The notes under the pieces were generated by a model. The model saw only the letters and a program-made list of their open reading frames with translations. It was not told the DNA's origin and did not search any database. A DNA stretch of 64,000 nt from a candidate division TA06 bacterium. Its GTDB lineage: Bacteria; Edwardsbacteria; AC1; EtOH8. Position numbers and translations under genes: made by a program. Positions 15,615-25,800 of this stretch are shown piece after piece. Numbering within the stretch: position 1 is the first letter of the stretch; every line of letters begins with the position of its first letter. The DNA is taken from the NCBI GenBank assembly GCA_016235665.1, contig JACRJI010000008.1, positions 372,001-436,000 on the forward strand, written 5' to 3'.

Positions 15615-17174
15615 TCATTTCGGGGTCAGCCGGCACACCGGCAGGATCATCTCTTCCATCGAAATCCCGCCGTGCTGGAATGTCCCCTCATACCGCTTGC
15701 GGTATTCTTCGTATTTGGTAGGATAGACCAGATAATAATCCTCCTTGGCCACCAGATACTGCAGGCCGGTAAAATCCTCGGGCAGCATGTATTCCAGCGG
15801 CTTCTTGATCCACAACACCTGGCGGGGATCGCATGAGATGTTGGTGCCCGACTTGTAGCGAAGATTGGCGCTGGTGTCCCGGCCGGCCTGAATGATGGTG
15901 GCCCGCCTGCCCTGCAGCGATCCGTGATCGGTGGTCACTATCACCTGCCTTTTTTGTTTGGCTGCCTGCTGCAGGATATTCAGCACGTCGGAATTGGCGA
16001 ACCAGGTGCGGGTCAGGGAACGGAAGGCCTTTTCGTCCGGGGCGATCTCCTGCAGTACCAGTGATTCGGCCCGGGAGTGAACCAGAATATCCATGAAATT
16101 TACCACCACTGCCGCCAACGAAACATTCTGCCAGGAGCCGAACACCTTTTTCAACTCCCGTCCTTCGTCAATATTGTATATTTTTGAATAGCGGAAATCC
16201 GCCGGGTGGGGAACCTTCAGTCTTTGCAGCTGCAGTTCCAAAAGCTGATGCTCATGCCGGTTCAGGCTGGCTTCGCCGGCGTGCCCGCCTTTTTCCCAGA
16301 ACTGGGGATAATTCCGGGCCAGCTGTGACGGGTACAACCCGCTGAAAATGGCGTTGCGGGAATACGGCGTGGCGGTGGGCAGGATGGAATAATAATGCTC
16401 CCGCTTGATATCGAACCACTCCTTTAAATAGGGTTCCAGCAGCAGCCACTGATCAAGCCTCATGCAGTCCAATACCAGTAATAGACATTTCTGGTTACTC
16501 TTCAAAGACGAAAGCAGATACCGCTCCACCAGGTCGGGGGATAGGATCGGACGGGAAGCACCGTGCATCCAATGAATGTAATTTTCTTCGATGAACCGGC
16601 CGAACTCCAGATTGGCCTCCTTCGTGATGTCTTCGTGACTCTGGTGCAGTCCCTGGTCGGGCAGTTCGGACAACCGCAGATCCCATTCGGTTAGCATCTG
16701 ATAATGCTGGCACCAGCCCTGCCAGTCCAGCGAAGGATAATCGAAATTTCGCAGGCCATTCAACTGGGAAAGATATTCTTTGCTGGCCTGCCCTTCCACC
16801 AAATGCCGTGATTCCAACACTCTCCGGCAGGAAGCCAGCACCTGGGCCGGATTCAGGGGCTTCAGCAAAAAGTCATCGATCTTCTGGCCCAGGGCCTGTT
16901 CCACCAGTTCTTCCTTTTCGTTCTTGGTAGCCATGATGGCCGGAAGCTCCGGCCACAGGTGGCGCAGAGCGTTTAAGGTGGCCAGTCCGTCCATTCCCGG
17001 CATCATCTCGTCCAGCAGCACCAGGTCAATATCATTTTCCTTGACCCGGACCAGCGCTTCCTCCCCCGAAGCTGCCGGGATCACAATAAAGCCCTTGTTC
17101 TGCAACAGCAGGATCTGGGATTTCAACAGCTCAATTTCATCGTCCACCCAAAGTATTTTATACGGTCGTTCCAT
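15615..17174 (-). CDS. PorX-like response regulator with PglZ phosphatase-fold output
   Basis: Residues 1-120 form a receiver domain: acidic pair WVDDE, phosphoacceptor Asp55 in LDEMMPGMDG, and lysine in LLKPLN. The remaining 400 residues are a PglZ/alkaline-phosphatase-like domain, with LVLDCMRLDQWLLL, the STAPSR-like ILPTATPYSRNAIFSG and the metal-site motif VTTDHGSL. This architecture matches PorX, which controls type IX secretion in Bacteroidetes and hydrolyses cyclic oligonucleotides in that group. The histidine kinase gene ends 9 bp upstream. AAGGG lies 6 bp before ATG 17174, better spaced than for ATG 17180. No type IX secretion genes are in the window. Confidence 0.88.
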   Translation of the reverse strand: MERPYKILWVDDEIELLKSQILLLQNKGFIVIPAASGEEALVRVKENDIDLVLLDEMMPGMDGLATLNALRHLWPELPAIMATKNEKEELVEQALGQKIDDFLLKPLNPAQVLASCRRVLESRHLVEGQASKEYLSQLNGLRNFDYPSLDWQGWCQHYQMLTEWDLRLSELPDQGLHQSHEDITKEANLEFGRFIEENYIHWMHGASRPILSPDLVERYLLSSLKSNQKCLLLVLDCMRLDQWLLLEPYLKEWFDIKREHYYSILPTATPYSRNAIFSGLYPSQLARNYPQFWEKGGHAGEASLNRHEHQLLELQLQRLKVPHPADFRYSKIYNIDEGRELKKVFGSWQNVSLAAVVVNFMDILVHSRAESLVLQEIAPDEKAFRSLTRTWFANSDVLNILQQAAKQKRQVIVTTDHGSLQGRRATIIQAGRDTSANLRYKSGTNISCDPRQVLWIKKPLEYMLPEDFTGLQYLVAKEDYYLVYPTKYEEYRKRYEGTFQHGGISMEEMILPVCRLTPK

Positions 17175-17183
17175 CACCATCCC

Positions 17184-18455
17184 TTAAAGCGATTTAGTAT
17201 TTGAGGGCAGGGGCAGGTTGATTACAAAAGCGGTGCCTGCTCCCGGCCGGCTGTACAGCAGTTTGATCCTTCCCCCGTGGTAATCCTCGATTATCCTTTT
17301 GACCAGGGAAAGCCCCAGCCCCCAGCCCACCGACTTGGTGGTGAACCCGGGCCGGAATATTTTGGGCTGGTTCTTGGGATTGATCCCCCGGCCGTTGTCT
17401 TCCACTGTGATCTCCAATTTTGAGCCGTTGCGGCTGACCTTGATCTTGATCAGGCCGCCAGGCCCTTCAATGGCATCAATTGCGTTCTTTACCAGGTTCT
17501 CCACCGCCCACAGGAAAAGCTCGTTGTTTAAGGCTGCTTCGCAGGTCTGCTGATAATCTTCCTCAAATGAAATATCCTTGCCCATGTTGGCCACCCGGCG
17601 CCGGAAATAATCCACCGCTTCTGTAGTCAACCTGGTAACTTCCACCGGCTGCAATTTGGGAATGGATCCGATCTGGTTGAAACGGGCCAGCACCTTGTTA
17701 AGGTGAGCCAGGTCCTTTTCCATCTCGGGAACCACATCGGCCGGCGGATGCCCTCCGTCTTTGAGCAGGGTCAGCCATCCCATCAGCGAGGAGATGGGCG
17801 TGCCAAGTTGGTGGGCTGCTTCCTTGGCCAGGCCCACCCACACCGCCCGCTCTTCATTGATCTTGATGGTGCGGAAGCCGATGAATCCGATCCAGACAAA
17901 AAGGGCTACCACCACCAGCTGAATAATGGGGATGAACCGCAGTTCCCTTAAAACGCCGGGTTTCCCGTAATGAACGGTGACCACGTTGCTGGAGTCCTGC
18001 CCCAGGGTCATGGTGATAGGCTGGTTCTGGTGATCCAGTTCCCCGATGGCCGTTTTCAGCTGATAAAAAGGCTCTTCCGGAACAAGTTTCTCCCAGCGTC
18101 CGGCCACTTCGGGTGGAATGACCTGCTGGTCGAACTCCATTCCCTTGACATCGATCCCCCGCCAGGCGATGGGCAGGCCCTGGCGGTCTGTCACGATCAC
18201 CGGGAAGTTGATGTTCTGGATGACCTCCTCAAATATTATTCCGGTCTCGGGCGATTCCCCGGCCGGTTCGGGCAGGGCGGCTGTCATGCAGAACCTGGCA
18301 AACACCCTGGACATGATCCTGGGCTCTGACTCCAGCCTTTTGATCAGCCCAACCGTGTAGACCAGAGACGCTGCCACCATCAGCAGCGCTCCAATAAAAA
18401 GATATGCCCGCCACACCTGGGACCAGCGGGAATGCGGTTTGATGAAAGAAGCCAT
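17184..18455 (-). CDS. membrane sensor histidine kinase (PorY-like)
   Basis: This 423-residue kinase has TM1 at about 17-38, a periplasmic-side sensor region of about 135 residues and TM2 at about 174-195. The H-box is GLAKEAAHQLGTPISSL with the phosphoacceptor His near 215, and the ATPase domain shows NLVKNAIDAI (N box), DNGRGINPKNQ and GWGLGLSLVKRI. The AHQLGTPISSL form of the H-box is characteristic of kinases paired with PorX-type regulators. Its regulator follows 9 bp downstream. The sensor region FPVIVTDRQGLPIAWRGID looks PAS-like. The signal is unknown. Confidence 0.9.
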   Translation of the reverse strand: MASFIKPHSRWSQVWRAYLFIGALLMVAASLVYTVGLIKRLESEPRIMSRVFARFCMTAALPEPAGESPETGIIFEEVIQNINFPVIVTDRQGLPIAWRGIDVKGMEFDQQVIPPEVAGRWEKLVPEEPFYQLKTAIGELDHQNQPITMTLGQDSSNVVTVHYGKPGVLRELRFIPIIQLVVVALFVWIGFIGFRTIKINEERAVWVGLAKEAAHQLGTPISSLMGWLTLLKDGGHPPADVVPEMEKDLAHLNKVLARFNQIGSIPKLQPVEVTRLTTEAVDYFRRRVANMGKDISFEEDYQQTCEAALNNELFLWAVENLVKNAIDAIEGPGGLIKIKVSRNGSKLEITVEDNGRGINPKNQPKIFRPGFTTKSVGWGLGLSLVKRIIEDYHGGRIKLLYSRPGAGTAFVINLPLPSNTKSL

Positions 18456-18526
18456 TGGGCAGTATCCTTATTTGGTTCTGTGTCTGGCCTGAAGGCTCTA
18501 AGATTGGCACTAAAGCAATTAAAACG

Positions 18527-18569
18527 GCTGAACTAATCCGGATCAGAGATACTATCTTAATTGTTCAGC
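18527..18569 (-). terminator. possible intrinsic terminator after the GGDEF gene
   Basis: On the minus strand GCTGAAC pairs with GTTCAGC around a 29-nt interior that can itself fold (GATAGTATC), followed by CGTTTTAATT. It lies between the end of the GAF/GGDEF gene and the histidine kinase, and would separate the two operons. The stem is short and the T-run imperfect. Confidence 0.4.
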
Positions 18570-18593
18570 GGACTGAGATCTGCGTGAAAAATT

Positions 18594-21500
18594 CTAATGC
18601 TTCACCAGATCGCGCCCGCCGGCTTTGGCCTTATACAGACACTTGTCAGCATAGTCTATCAACTGGTCCTTTTCCGAGCCGTTCTCGGGGTAGCTGGAGA
18701 CTCCCAAACTGACCGTAATGCCTGGTAAGGGATTTTTCTGAGCATCGATCAGCGCGTGTTTTTTAACGGCCAGCCGGATCCGTTCAGCCAGTAATACTGC
18801 ATCCTTTTTAAGAGTCTCCGGCAGTACCAGCATGAACTCCTCACCTCCGTAACGGGCCACCAGGTCCACTTCCCGGGCCTGCTGTTTAAGTATCTCGGTC
18901 ACAGTCTTCAATACCAGGTCTCCCACTGGATGCCCGAATTTGTCGTTGAACTTCTTGAAATGGTCTATGTCCAGCATAATCAGAGCCAGGGGATGCTTGT
19001 AACGCTTGGCCCGGTTGAGTTCCCGTTCAAAGAAGCTCTGGAAGTAACGGTGGTTGTTGATCCCTGTCAGACCGTCGGTCACCGCCAGCTGTTCGGTCTC
19101 CTGGTAAAGCCTGGCGTTTTCCACCGCCACCGATATCTGGGTGGCCAGAGTGGACAGCAGGTTCAGGTCTATCCGGTCGAAATCCCCTATGACATCGCTC
19201 TCCACATTGATCACACCGATCACCCGGCCCTTTAGTTTCAGGGGAACCGCCATCTCCGACCGGGTGCGCTGGTCAATGCAGATATAAGAAGGTTCTTTGC
19301 TGACGTCATTGACAATGATGGACTCTCCGGTCAACCCGGCCCGGCCGGTAATTCCTTCGCTGCCTATCTTCACCCGGCGGCCGGTCTCTTTTACGTTTTC
19401 GGGATAGCCCAGGCTGGCCATCAATTCCAGTTCACCCCGCAGGGAATCGCTCAACAAGATAGCGATCTTGGGATAGCTGAATGTGTCTTTAAGGATGGTG
19501 CAGACCTGGTTCAGCAGATCCTGAAGCTGCAGGGTGGAACTGACGGTAGTGCCCACGTTGTGCAGGGCCGAAAGGTCGCGGACGTTGCGCTGGGCTTCCT
19601 GATAGAGGTGCTTGGCCTGGCCGTAAAGACGGGCGTTGTCCATGGCCACGGCCACCTGGCTGGCCAGGGTGGACAACAGTTGGGCATCCGACTGGTCAAA
19701 AGCGTCAAGCTTGTCGTCCTCAATGCTCAGCACACCCAGTATCTGTTCCTCGCGTTTGATGGGGATGGCTATCTCCGAAAGAACCCGCTGATCGCCCACT
19801 ACGTAAAGCGGCTCCCGGCGGACATCCGGTATTATCAGGGGCTGGCCCTTTTCGGCCACCCATCCCACCACGCTGCTGCCTCCCACCGTAAAATGGACCT
19901 GCTCCAACTCGTGCTCGTAGCCGCTTTGCCCGCCCACAAACAGGCTGCCGGTGATGGGCTCCACTTCAAAGATGGCAACTTTCAAATAATGCAGTTTTTC
20001 CCTGATCAGGTTGACCACGCTTTCCAGCAGCTTTTGTTTTTCCAGCTCCGAGGAGATTATTGTGCCGATCTCGTAAAGCACTGAAAGTTCGGTGATCCGA
20101 TTCTGGGCGTCCAGATACAGTGTAGCGTTCTCGATGGCCAGCACCGCGGTATTGGCAAAGGCTTCCAAAGACCGGATCTTCTTCTTGTCGGGGATCTTTC
20201 CGTCTGAAGGCCGCTCGATCTGAATCAAGGCCAGCAGCCGGCGGCTCTTGGAATAAAGCGGGGTCAGGATCCGGCTTCCCTGCTGCCAAAGACCGGAATC
20301 TTCCGTGGTGCCTCCGGACCGGGGTTTGGCCTGATCCTGTCCTATAGCCGGGACCAGGAAGGAATTGCTGATCCGAAGGTCGGAACGCATCAGCGGAGAA
20401 ACCTCGGACAGGGGCATTTTCTTTAACTGCATTTCCTGAAATTCTTCCGGGGGGATCCCTGAAGCCGCTTGGTGGATCAGATTGAGACCGTCAGGCTCGG
20501 TGCTGCTGATCAGTACCCTGTCAAAACTTAAGCTGGTACGGATACCCTCTACTATCACCGAAAGGATCTCCTCCAGTTTAAGGGAAGAAAGGATAGTGCT
20601 GGATAGATACTGCAGGGTGGAAAGCTCCGTATTAACCTCGATCTGACGTTTCAGCGCCAGATTGAGCCGGCTGTTGGCTTCGGAAAGTTCTCCCTGATTG
20701 CGGTTGATCTCCTCAAACATGCTGGCGTTCTTCCAGGCCACCGCCGCCTGGTTGGCGAACAGGGAAGCTACCTCCAGTTCCCTGGAATAAAATCCCCTGG
20801 AAACCTTACGCCCGATGATCAGGACCGCTTCGCTGCGGCCGTCAATAACCAGGGGGGCCACCAGCACCGCCTCCGAATCATCGCTGGTGCCGGCCACGTG
20901 CACTGTTCTTGAATCGCAGGCGGTATCGGGTATTATCTCCGCCCGGCCGGTCTGGGCGATGCTGCCCACAATCCCTTCGTCCATGGAAAATGGGGGGTCG
21001 GCCATTATCTCATTCTGATAAGGGCCCAAGGCCAGCATCGGTGAAAGGCTCCTGGTTTTCCAGTCAACTTTGTAAATGGCCAGCCGGTGAAAAGGGATCA
21101 GGCTCTCTATCTCCTGCGAGATTTTAGCCAGAACATCTTCGATTTGCAGGGAGCCCAATAAAAGTCCGCTGGTTTCCAACAATGCTTTCTGGGCCGAGGA
21201 CCGGCTGTCCAACGCCAGCACCAGCTCGGTCCTTTCCAGAGCCATGGCAATGCTGCTAGCCAAAATCTGAGCCAGCTGTAATTGTTCGTTCGTGAATCTG
21301 CGGAAGTTGCCCCGAAAATTATTAATGTTTAAAACTCCCAGCAATTGGGCCTTGGCCTGCAGCGGAACCAGGATAGCCGCGCCCAGGTCCTCCTTCTGGG
21401 GCAAGGATGTAAACCTGGGGTCGTTTCCCAGGTCGGAGGTCAGCACTGGCTCCATGTATTCCGTAACCCAACCGGCCAGTCCCTGGCCCGGTTTGAACCT

Positions 21501-22829
21501 GGCCTGTTTTTCTGTTTCTTCGGAAAGGCCCAGGGACGCTTTTATAACCAGATCTCCGGTGGCCGGGTCGATCAGCATCAGGGATATGGCATCGGCGCTG
21601 ATGATATCACTGATGATCTTGAGACCCAGCGACATCACTTCATTTTCGTCGGTGGCATTGATCACGGCCTGGCTCATCTGATAAAGTGTGGAAAGTTCCT
21701 TGATCTTCTGCTGGGCCACCTGCTCCATCCTGATCTTCTGAATGACGGCCGCCGCCTGATTGGCAAAATTCTCCAAAAGCCTGATATCATATGGGCTGAA
21801 TCCGTCCAAACTGGAACTTTCGATATCCAGCACTCCTATCACCTTATCCCGGAACTTCAGCGGCAGGGCTGCTTCCGAACGACAGCCGCTCTCGGATTCC
21901 ACATAGCGTTTTTCCTTGCTGACGTCGGGGACATACAGGGTCTTCCCCTGGGCCGCCACCCAGCCGGTTATCCCCTCCCGGCCGATGGCCAAACGGGTAT
22001 CACGGATCACTTCGGCCCGGTATCCGACTGCAGCTTTAAGATAGAGATATTTGTTTTCCTGATCGGAAAGCAGAATGGCGCAATTCAAAAAACCAAAGGT
22101 CTCCTTGATCAACAAGGGTATCTTCTGGAGCAGTTTGTCCAGATCGGTCTCGGTCACTGCGGCTTCGCTCAATTGGTGAAGCGCTTCTGCTTCTTTGGTT
22201 TTTTGCAGGGCGGCCGCATGCAGCCGGGAATTCTCCAAAGCCACCGCCGCATATCCCGCTATGGAGACCAACAATTCCTGATGTTCTGAATCATAGGCCT
22301 CTGTCTTCCGGTAGCTCTGGACCGCAATCATTCCCAAAGTATTCTCCCTCAGCCGGATGGGTACACCCAGCCAGGAAAGAGCCGGCTTGCCTATCACCTT
22401 TACCGGCCGGCCTTTTAGATTTCTTTCCTTATTCTTCAACAGCAATGGTTTGCCTGATTCCAGCACCTGTTCGGTCAATCCCTGACCCCAGGGCTTTCTG
22501 GACCTTGGTTGTTTCCTGCCTTCCTCCACCTCGTAAATGAACTCCACCTCTTTTTCCTGACGGTGCCACAAAGCCACGTAAAAATTCCGGGCATCCAGCA
22601 AACGGCTGACCTCGCGGTGCAGCCGGGGCCAAAGCTCCTCCATGTCCATCACCCGGGCCATGGACTGGGCGATCTGGCTGAGCACCGAGATTTCTTCCAG
22701 TCTTTTCTCCAGGTTCTGGACCTGGGCAATGCTGGCCCTGACCGGCAGGCCTGAAGGCTGGTTCTTGGATCTTACGGCCGGCCCTGGCCGGGGGCCTGGG
22801 CCGGATATGTTCTTCTTGTTCTTATCCAT
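18594..22829 (-). CDS. giant multi-GAF diguanylate cyclase (7 GAF + GGDEF)
   Basis: This is a soluble protein of 1411 residues. After a short basic Pro-rich N-terminus I count seven successive GAF domains, each introduced by a helix of the LSxLYxIGTxISSxLxL type and ending with GxGITGWVA and VPDVSKExRY-like segments. A C-terminal GGDEF domain (last 170 residues) follows. The active loop is intact (ARYGGEEFMLVLPE) and an RxxD inhibitory site (REVD) lies five residues before it, so it should make c-di-GMP under product control. ATG 22829 follows AGGA and overlaps the stop of the upstream HD-GYP gene by 8 bp, so the two are probably translationally coupled. GAF ligands are unknown. Confidence 0.92.
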   Translation of the reverse strand: MDKNKKNISGPGPRPGPAVRSKNQPSGLPVRASIAQVQNLEKRLEEISVLSQIAQSMARVMDMEELWPRLHREVSRLLDARNFYVALWHRQEKEVEFIYEVEEGRKQPRSRKPWGQGLTEQVLESGKPLLLKNKERNLKGRPVKVIGKPALSWLGVPIRLRENTLGMIAVQSYRKTEAYDSEHQELLVSIAGYAAVALENSRLHAAALQKTKEAEALHQLSEAAVTETDLDKLLQKIPLLIKETFGFLNCAILLSDQENKYLYLKAAVGYRAEVIRDTRLAIGREGITGWVAAQGKTLYVPDVSKEKRYVESESGCRSEAALPLKFRDKVIGVLDIESSSLDGFSPYDIRLLENFANQAAAVIQKIRMEQVAQQKIKELSTLYQMSQAVINATDENEVMSLGLKIISDIISADAISLMLIDPATGDLVIKASLGLSEETEKQARFKPGQGLAGWVTEYMEPVLTSDLGNDPRFTSLPQKEDLGAAILVPLQAKAQLLGVLNINNFRGNFRRFTNEQLQLAQILASSIAMALERTELVLALDSRSSAQKALLETSGLLLGSLQIEDVLAKISQEIESLIPFHRLAIYKVDWKTRSLSPMLALGPYQNEIMADPPFSMDEGIVGSIAQTGRAEIIPDTACDSRTVHVAGTSDDSEAVLVAPLVIDGRSEAVLIIGRKVSRGFYSRELEVASLFANQAAVAWKNASMFEEINRNQGELSEANSRLNLALKRQIEVNTELSTLQYLSSTILSSLKLEEILSVIVEGIRTSLSFDRVLISSTEPDGLNLIHQAASGIPPEEFQEMQLKKMPLSEVSPLMRSDLRISNSFLVPAIGQDQAKPRSGGTTEDSGLWQQGSRILTPLYSKSRRLLALIQIERPSDGKIPDKKKIRSLEAFANTAVLAIENATLYLDAQNRITELSVLYEIGTIISSELEKQKLLESVVNLIREKLHYLKVAIFEVEPITGSLFVGGQSGYEHELEQVHFTVGGSSVVGWVAEKGQPLIIPDVRREPLYVVGDQRVLSEIAIPIKREEQILGVLSIEDDKLDAFDQSDAQLLSTLASQVAVAMDNARLYGQAKHLYQEAQRNVRDLSALHNVGTTVSSTLQLQDLLNQVCTILKDTFSYPKIAILLSDSLRGELELMASLGYPENVKETGRRVKIGSEGITGRAGLTGESIIVNDVSKEPSYICIDQRTRSEMAVPLKLKGRVIGVINVESDVIGDFDRIDLNLLSTLATQISVAVENARLYQETEQLAVTDGLTGINNHRYFQSFFERELNRAKRYKHPLALIMLDIDHFKKFNDKFGHPVGDLVLKTVTEILKQQAREVDLVARYGGEEFMLVLPETLKKDAVLLAERIRLAVKKHALIDAQKNPLPGITVSLGVSSYPENGSEKDQLIDYADKCLYKAKAGGRDLVKH

Positions 22830-25800
22830 GGGTTTCCTGGTGAAGTTTAATGAATACCCTGACGATCTCTTTGTCAAACTGGGTTCCGGCCGCCTCCTGC
22901 AGCCGGTTGACGGCCACTTTCAGGTCAAAAGCCTTGCGGTAGGGACGGTCCGAGGTCATGGCCTCAAAGGCATCGGCCACGGCGATGATCCTGGCCTCCA
23001 GCGGGATCTCATCGCCCTTGATGCCCTGGGGATATCCCGATCCATCGAAATGTTCATGATGACTGTGGATGATGGGGGCCACTTTCAGCAGTGACTCCAC
23101 CTCGGACACCAGGTGACTGCCGATAACCGGATGCAGTTTGACTTCCTGATATTCGTGGTCGGAAAGCAGGCTGGGCTTGGTCAGTATCTCGTCCCTGATG
23201 GCCAGCTTGCCTATGTCGTGCAGCAGCGAACTGAAATCTATCAGCTTCACCTGCTCCTCCGGCAGTTTAAGCTGGCGGGCTATGTTCAAAGCATGAAAAC
23301 GGACATTCTCGGAATGACCCTTGGTATATGGATCTTTTGCGTCCATGGCCGCCACGAAGGCTTTGAGCGTCCCGTAATAACTTTGTTCCAGATCATTGTA
23401 CAGCCTCAGATTGTCTATGGCCACCGCCACCTGATAACAGAACAACTCCAGCAGCCGGACCGTTTCCAGGCTGGGGATCCTACCGTCCACAGGTTCATCC
23501 ACCGTTAAATAACCGATATGCTTGTCCTTGACCATCAACGGAACAAGCAGAACATCGTCCGAATGCCAGTCGCCGGTGGGCTGATACTGCTTGTTTATCA
23601 ATTTGATGGAAAAATCTACCCCCGGAGCATCATGAGGGATGAAATATGAACTGCTGTAACGGTATTTTTTGTTGAATATCTTCTCCAGTTTTTCGGCCTG
23701 GGCCGGACCGGCCTTGAGGATGGCTGCGATCTCCTTTGAGGTCATGCCAAAATGGGCGATATGACTGTTACGTCCCTCCTCATTTTTAAGCACCAGCACC
23801 GCCCGGGAGAACAGCCCGGTGCCTGCTATTCCCTCCATGGTCAGGTCCAGCTTTTTCTGAATATCGCCGGCCCGGGCCACCTGCAGGCTCACCCGGAACA
23901 GATCGGACAGTTTGTTCTTTTCGTTCAACAGATCTTCTTCGGCTTTTTGCCTCTCGGTGATGTCCTCAATGGTCCCTTCGTAATATTGAACTTTGCCCTG
24001 CTGGTCCCTGACCGCCCTGGCGTTTTCGCTGATCATCAGTATCTTGCCGTCGGGACGTCTCCAACGGGCCTCAAACCCAAGCACCTGGCCGTCCCGCTCC
24101 ATCAGTTCTTTGAAACGGTTCCGGCTGCTGATATCCATATATCCTGATTTGTTCAGATCCAATGATATCAACTGTTCCAGATTTTCAAAACCCAGCATTC
24201 TTACCAGGGCCGGATTGGCCAGCAAAACCTGCCCGGAAGGCGTGGTGCGGTAAATGCCCTCTACGATGTCTTCAAATATCTGGCTGTACTTGCGCTCCGA
24301 CTCCGCCAGCTTCCGCTCTGATTCCTTTTCCTCCGTAATGTCCCGGATCACCGTGATGACCCTGCTTACCTTGGTGCCTTCAAATATGGGAATTTTCCTG
24401 GTCTCCGTGATCAGCACTTTTCCCGAAACGGTGTTTTCATCCTGGGTGGTCACCGGCTGGCCGGTCTCGAACACTTGCTGGTATTCCTGCCGCACCTGGG
24501 GACTTAGGAAAGGACAGACTTCAAATACATTTCGCCCGGCCGGATCTTCGGCCAGATCCAGGCGACGGCACCATGCTTTGAATACGGCATTGGCCAGCAG
24601 TATGTTCAGTCCGCTGTCTACCACATGGATGGCGTCGCCGATGGAATCTATGGTGGTGCGGTACTGGGCTTCGGAAGCCTGGAGTATCTCTTCCATGGAC
24701 TTCCGTTCGGTTATGTCCAAAATCATCCCCAGGCCGGACTGCCGGCCGTCAAACTGGGTCAGGGTCCCAGCAAAATCCACCCAGCGCAGTTGTCCGTCCT
24801 TGCGGATAATCTTAAATTCGTAATTGGCCGGAACATTCACCCCCTTTTGCCGGGCTAGGCCTCTTTTTTTAACCATTTCCCTGTGTTCTGGGTGGACCAG
24901 TTCCCAGAAATTCATCTTCAACAATTCTTCCGGGCTGTACCCGGTAAGAACCTGGCAGGCTGGATTGGCATAGATGAATTTTTCCAGATAGGCAAAGATC
25001 CCGGCCGGGCTGGCCTCGGCCAGCGCCCTGAACCTGGTCTCGCTTTCCTTCAGAGTCTGTTCGCCCTTCTTTCTTTCGCTGATGTCAACTATCACGCCCC
25101 TTAAACCACTTATCTGCCCTTCTTCTAACACCGGGCTGGCATAGATGCTGATGGGGAATGTGCTGCCGTCCTTGCGTAAAGCCAGGTATTCCTGATTCTC
25201 GGCTGGGTTGCCTTTCAATCTTCGGACTATGTTCTGGCCGGCCCGCTCCCGATCCTGGGGCGCCAGCATGGATAGAACCTTAAGGCCGCTTCTTGATTCT
25301 TCCTGGGTATAGCCGAACTGACTGAGGCCCGTGTTATTGACATATACCAAAATGCCCTGATCGTCCATCTCGAACACAGTCTGGGGCAGGGTATCGGCCA
25401 GTTCCCGGTATTTTTGTTCGGAGATCTTCAGTTTTTGTTCATTCAGCTTACGTTCATTGATATCAATGTTGAATTCAGCCACCAGCCACTGGCCGGACGA
25501 GTTTTGGTAGGGAATGGTGTGAACCTCCACCCAGCGCTTTTCCTTTACCAGATATTCTTCGGTCACCACGCTCTGTTTATCGCGAAGAGCCTTGGTAATG
25601 CCGCAAGCAGGACAAATTTCTTTCCGGTCCATAAAATATTCATAGCACTTGCGCCCGGCCGGCTCGCCATAAGATTTTTTCCATTCCGGATCAATGTACT
25701 GGATATTGTATTCAGTGTCTATGATGTCGTATCCTGTCTTGGTGGCCCCCAGGGCGTACTCAAACCGCTGGTTCACATCCCGTACCGCCAGCTCCGCCTG

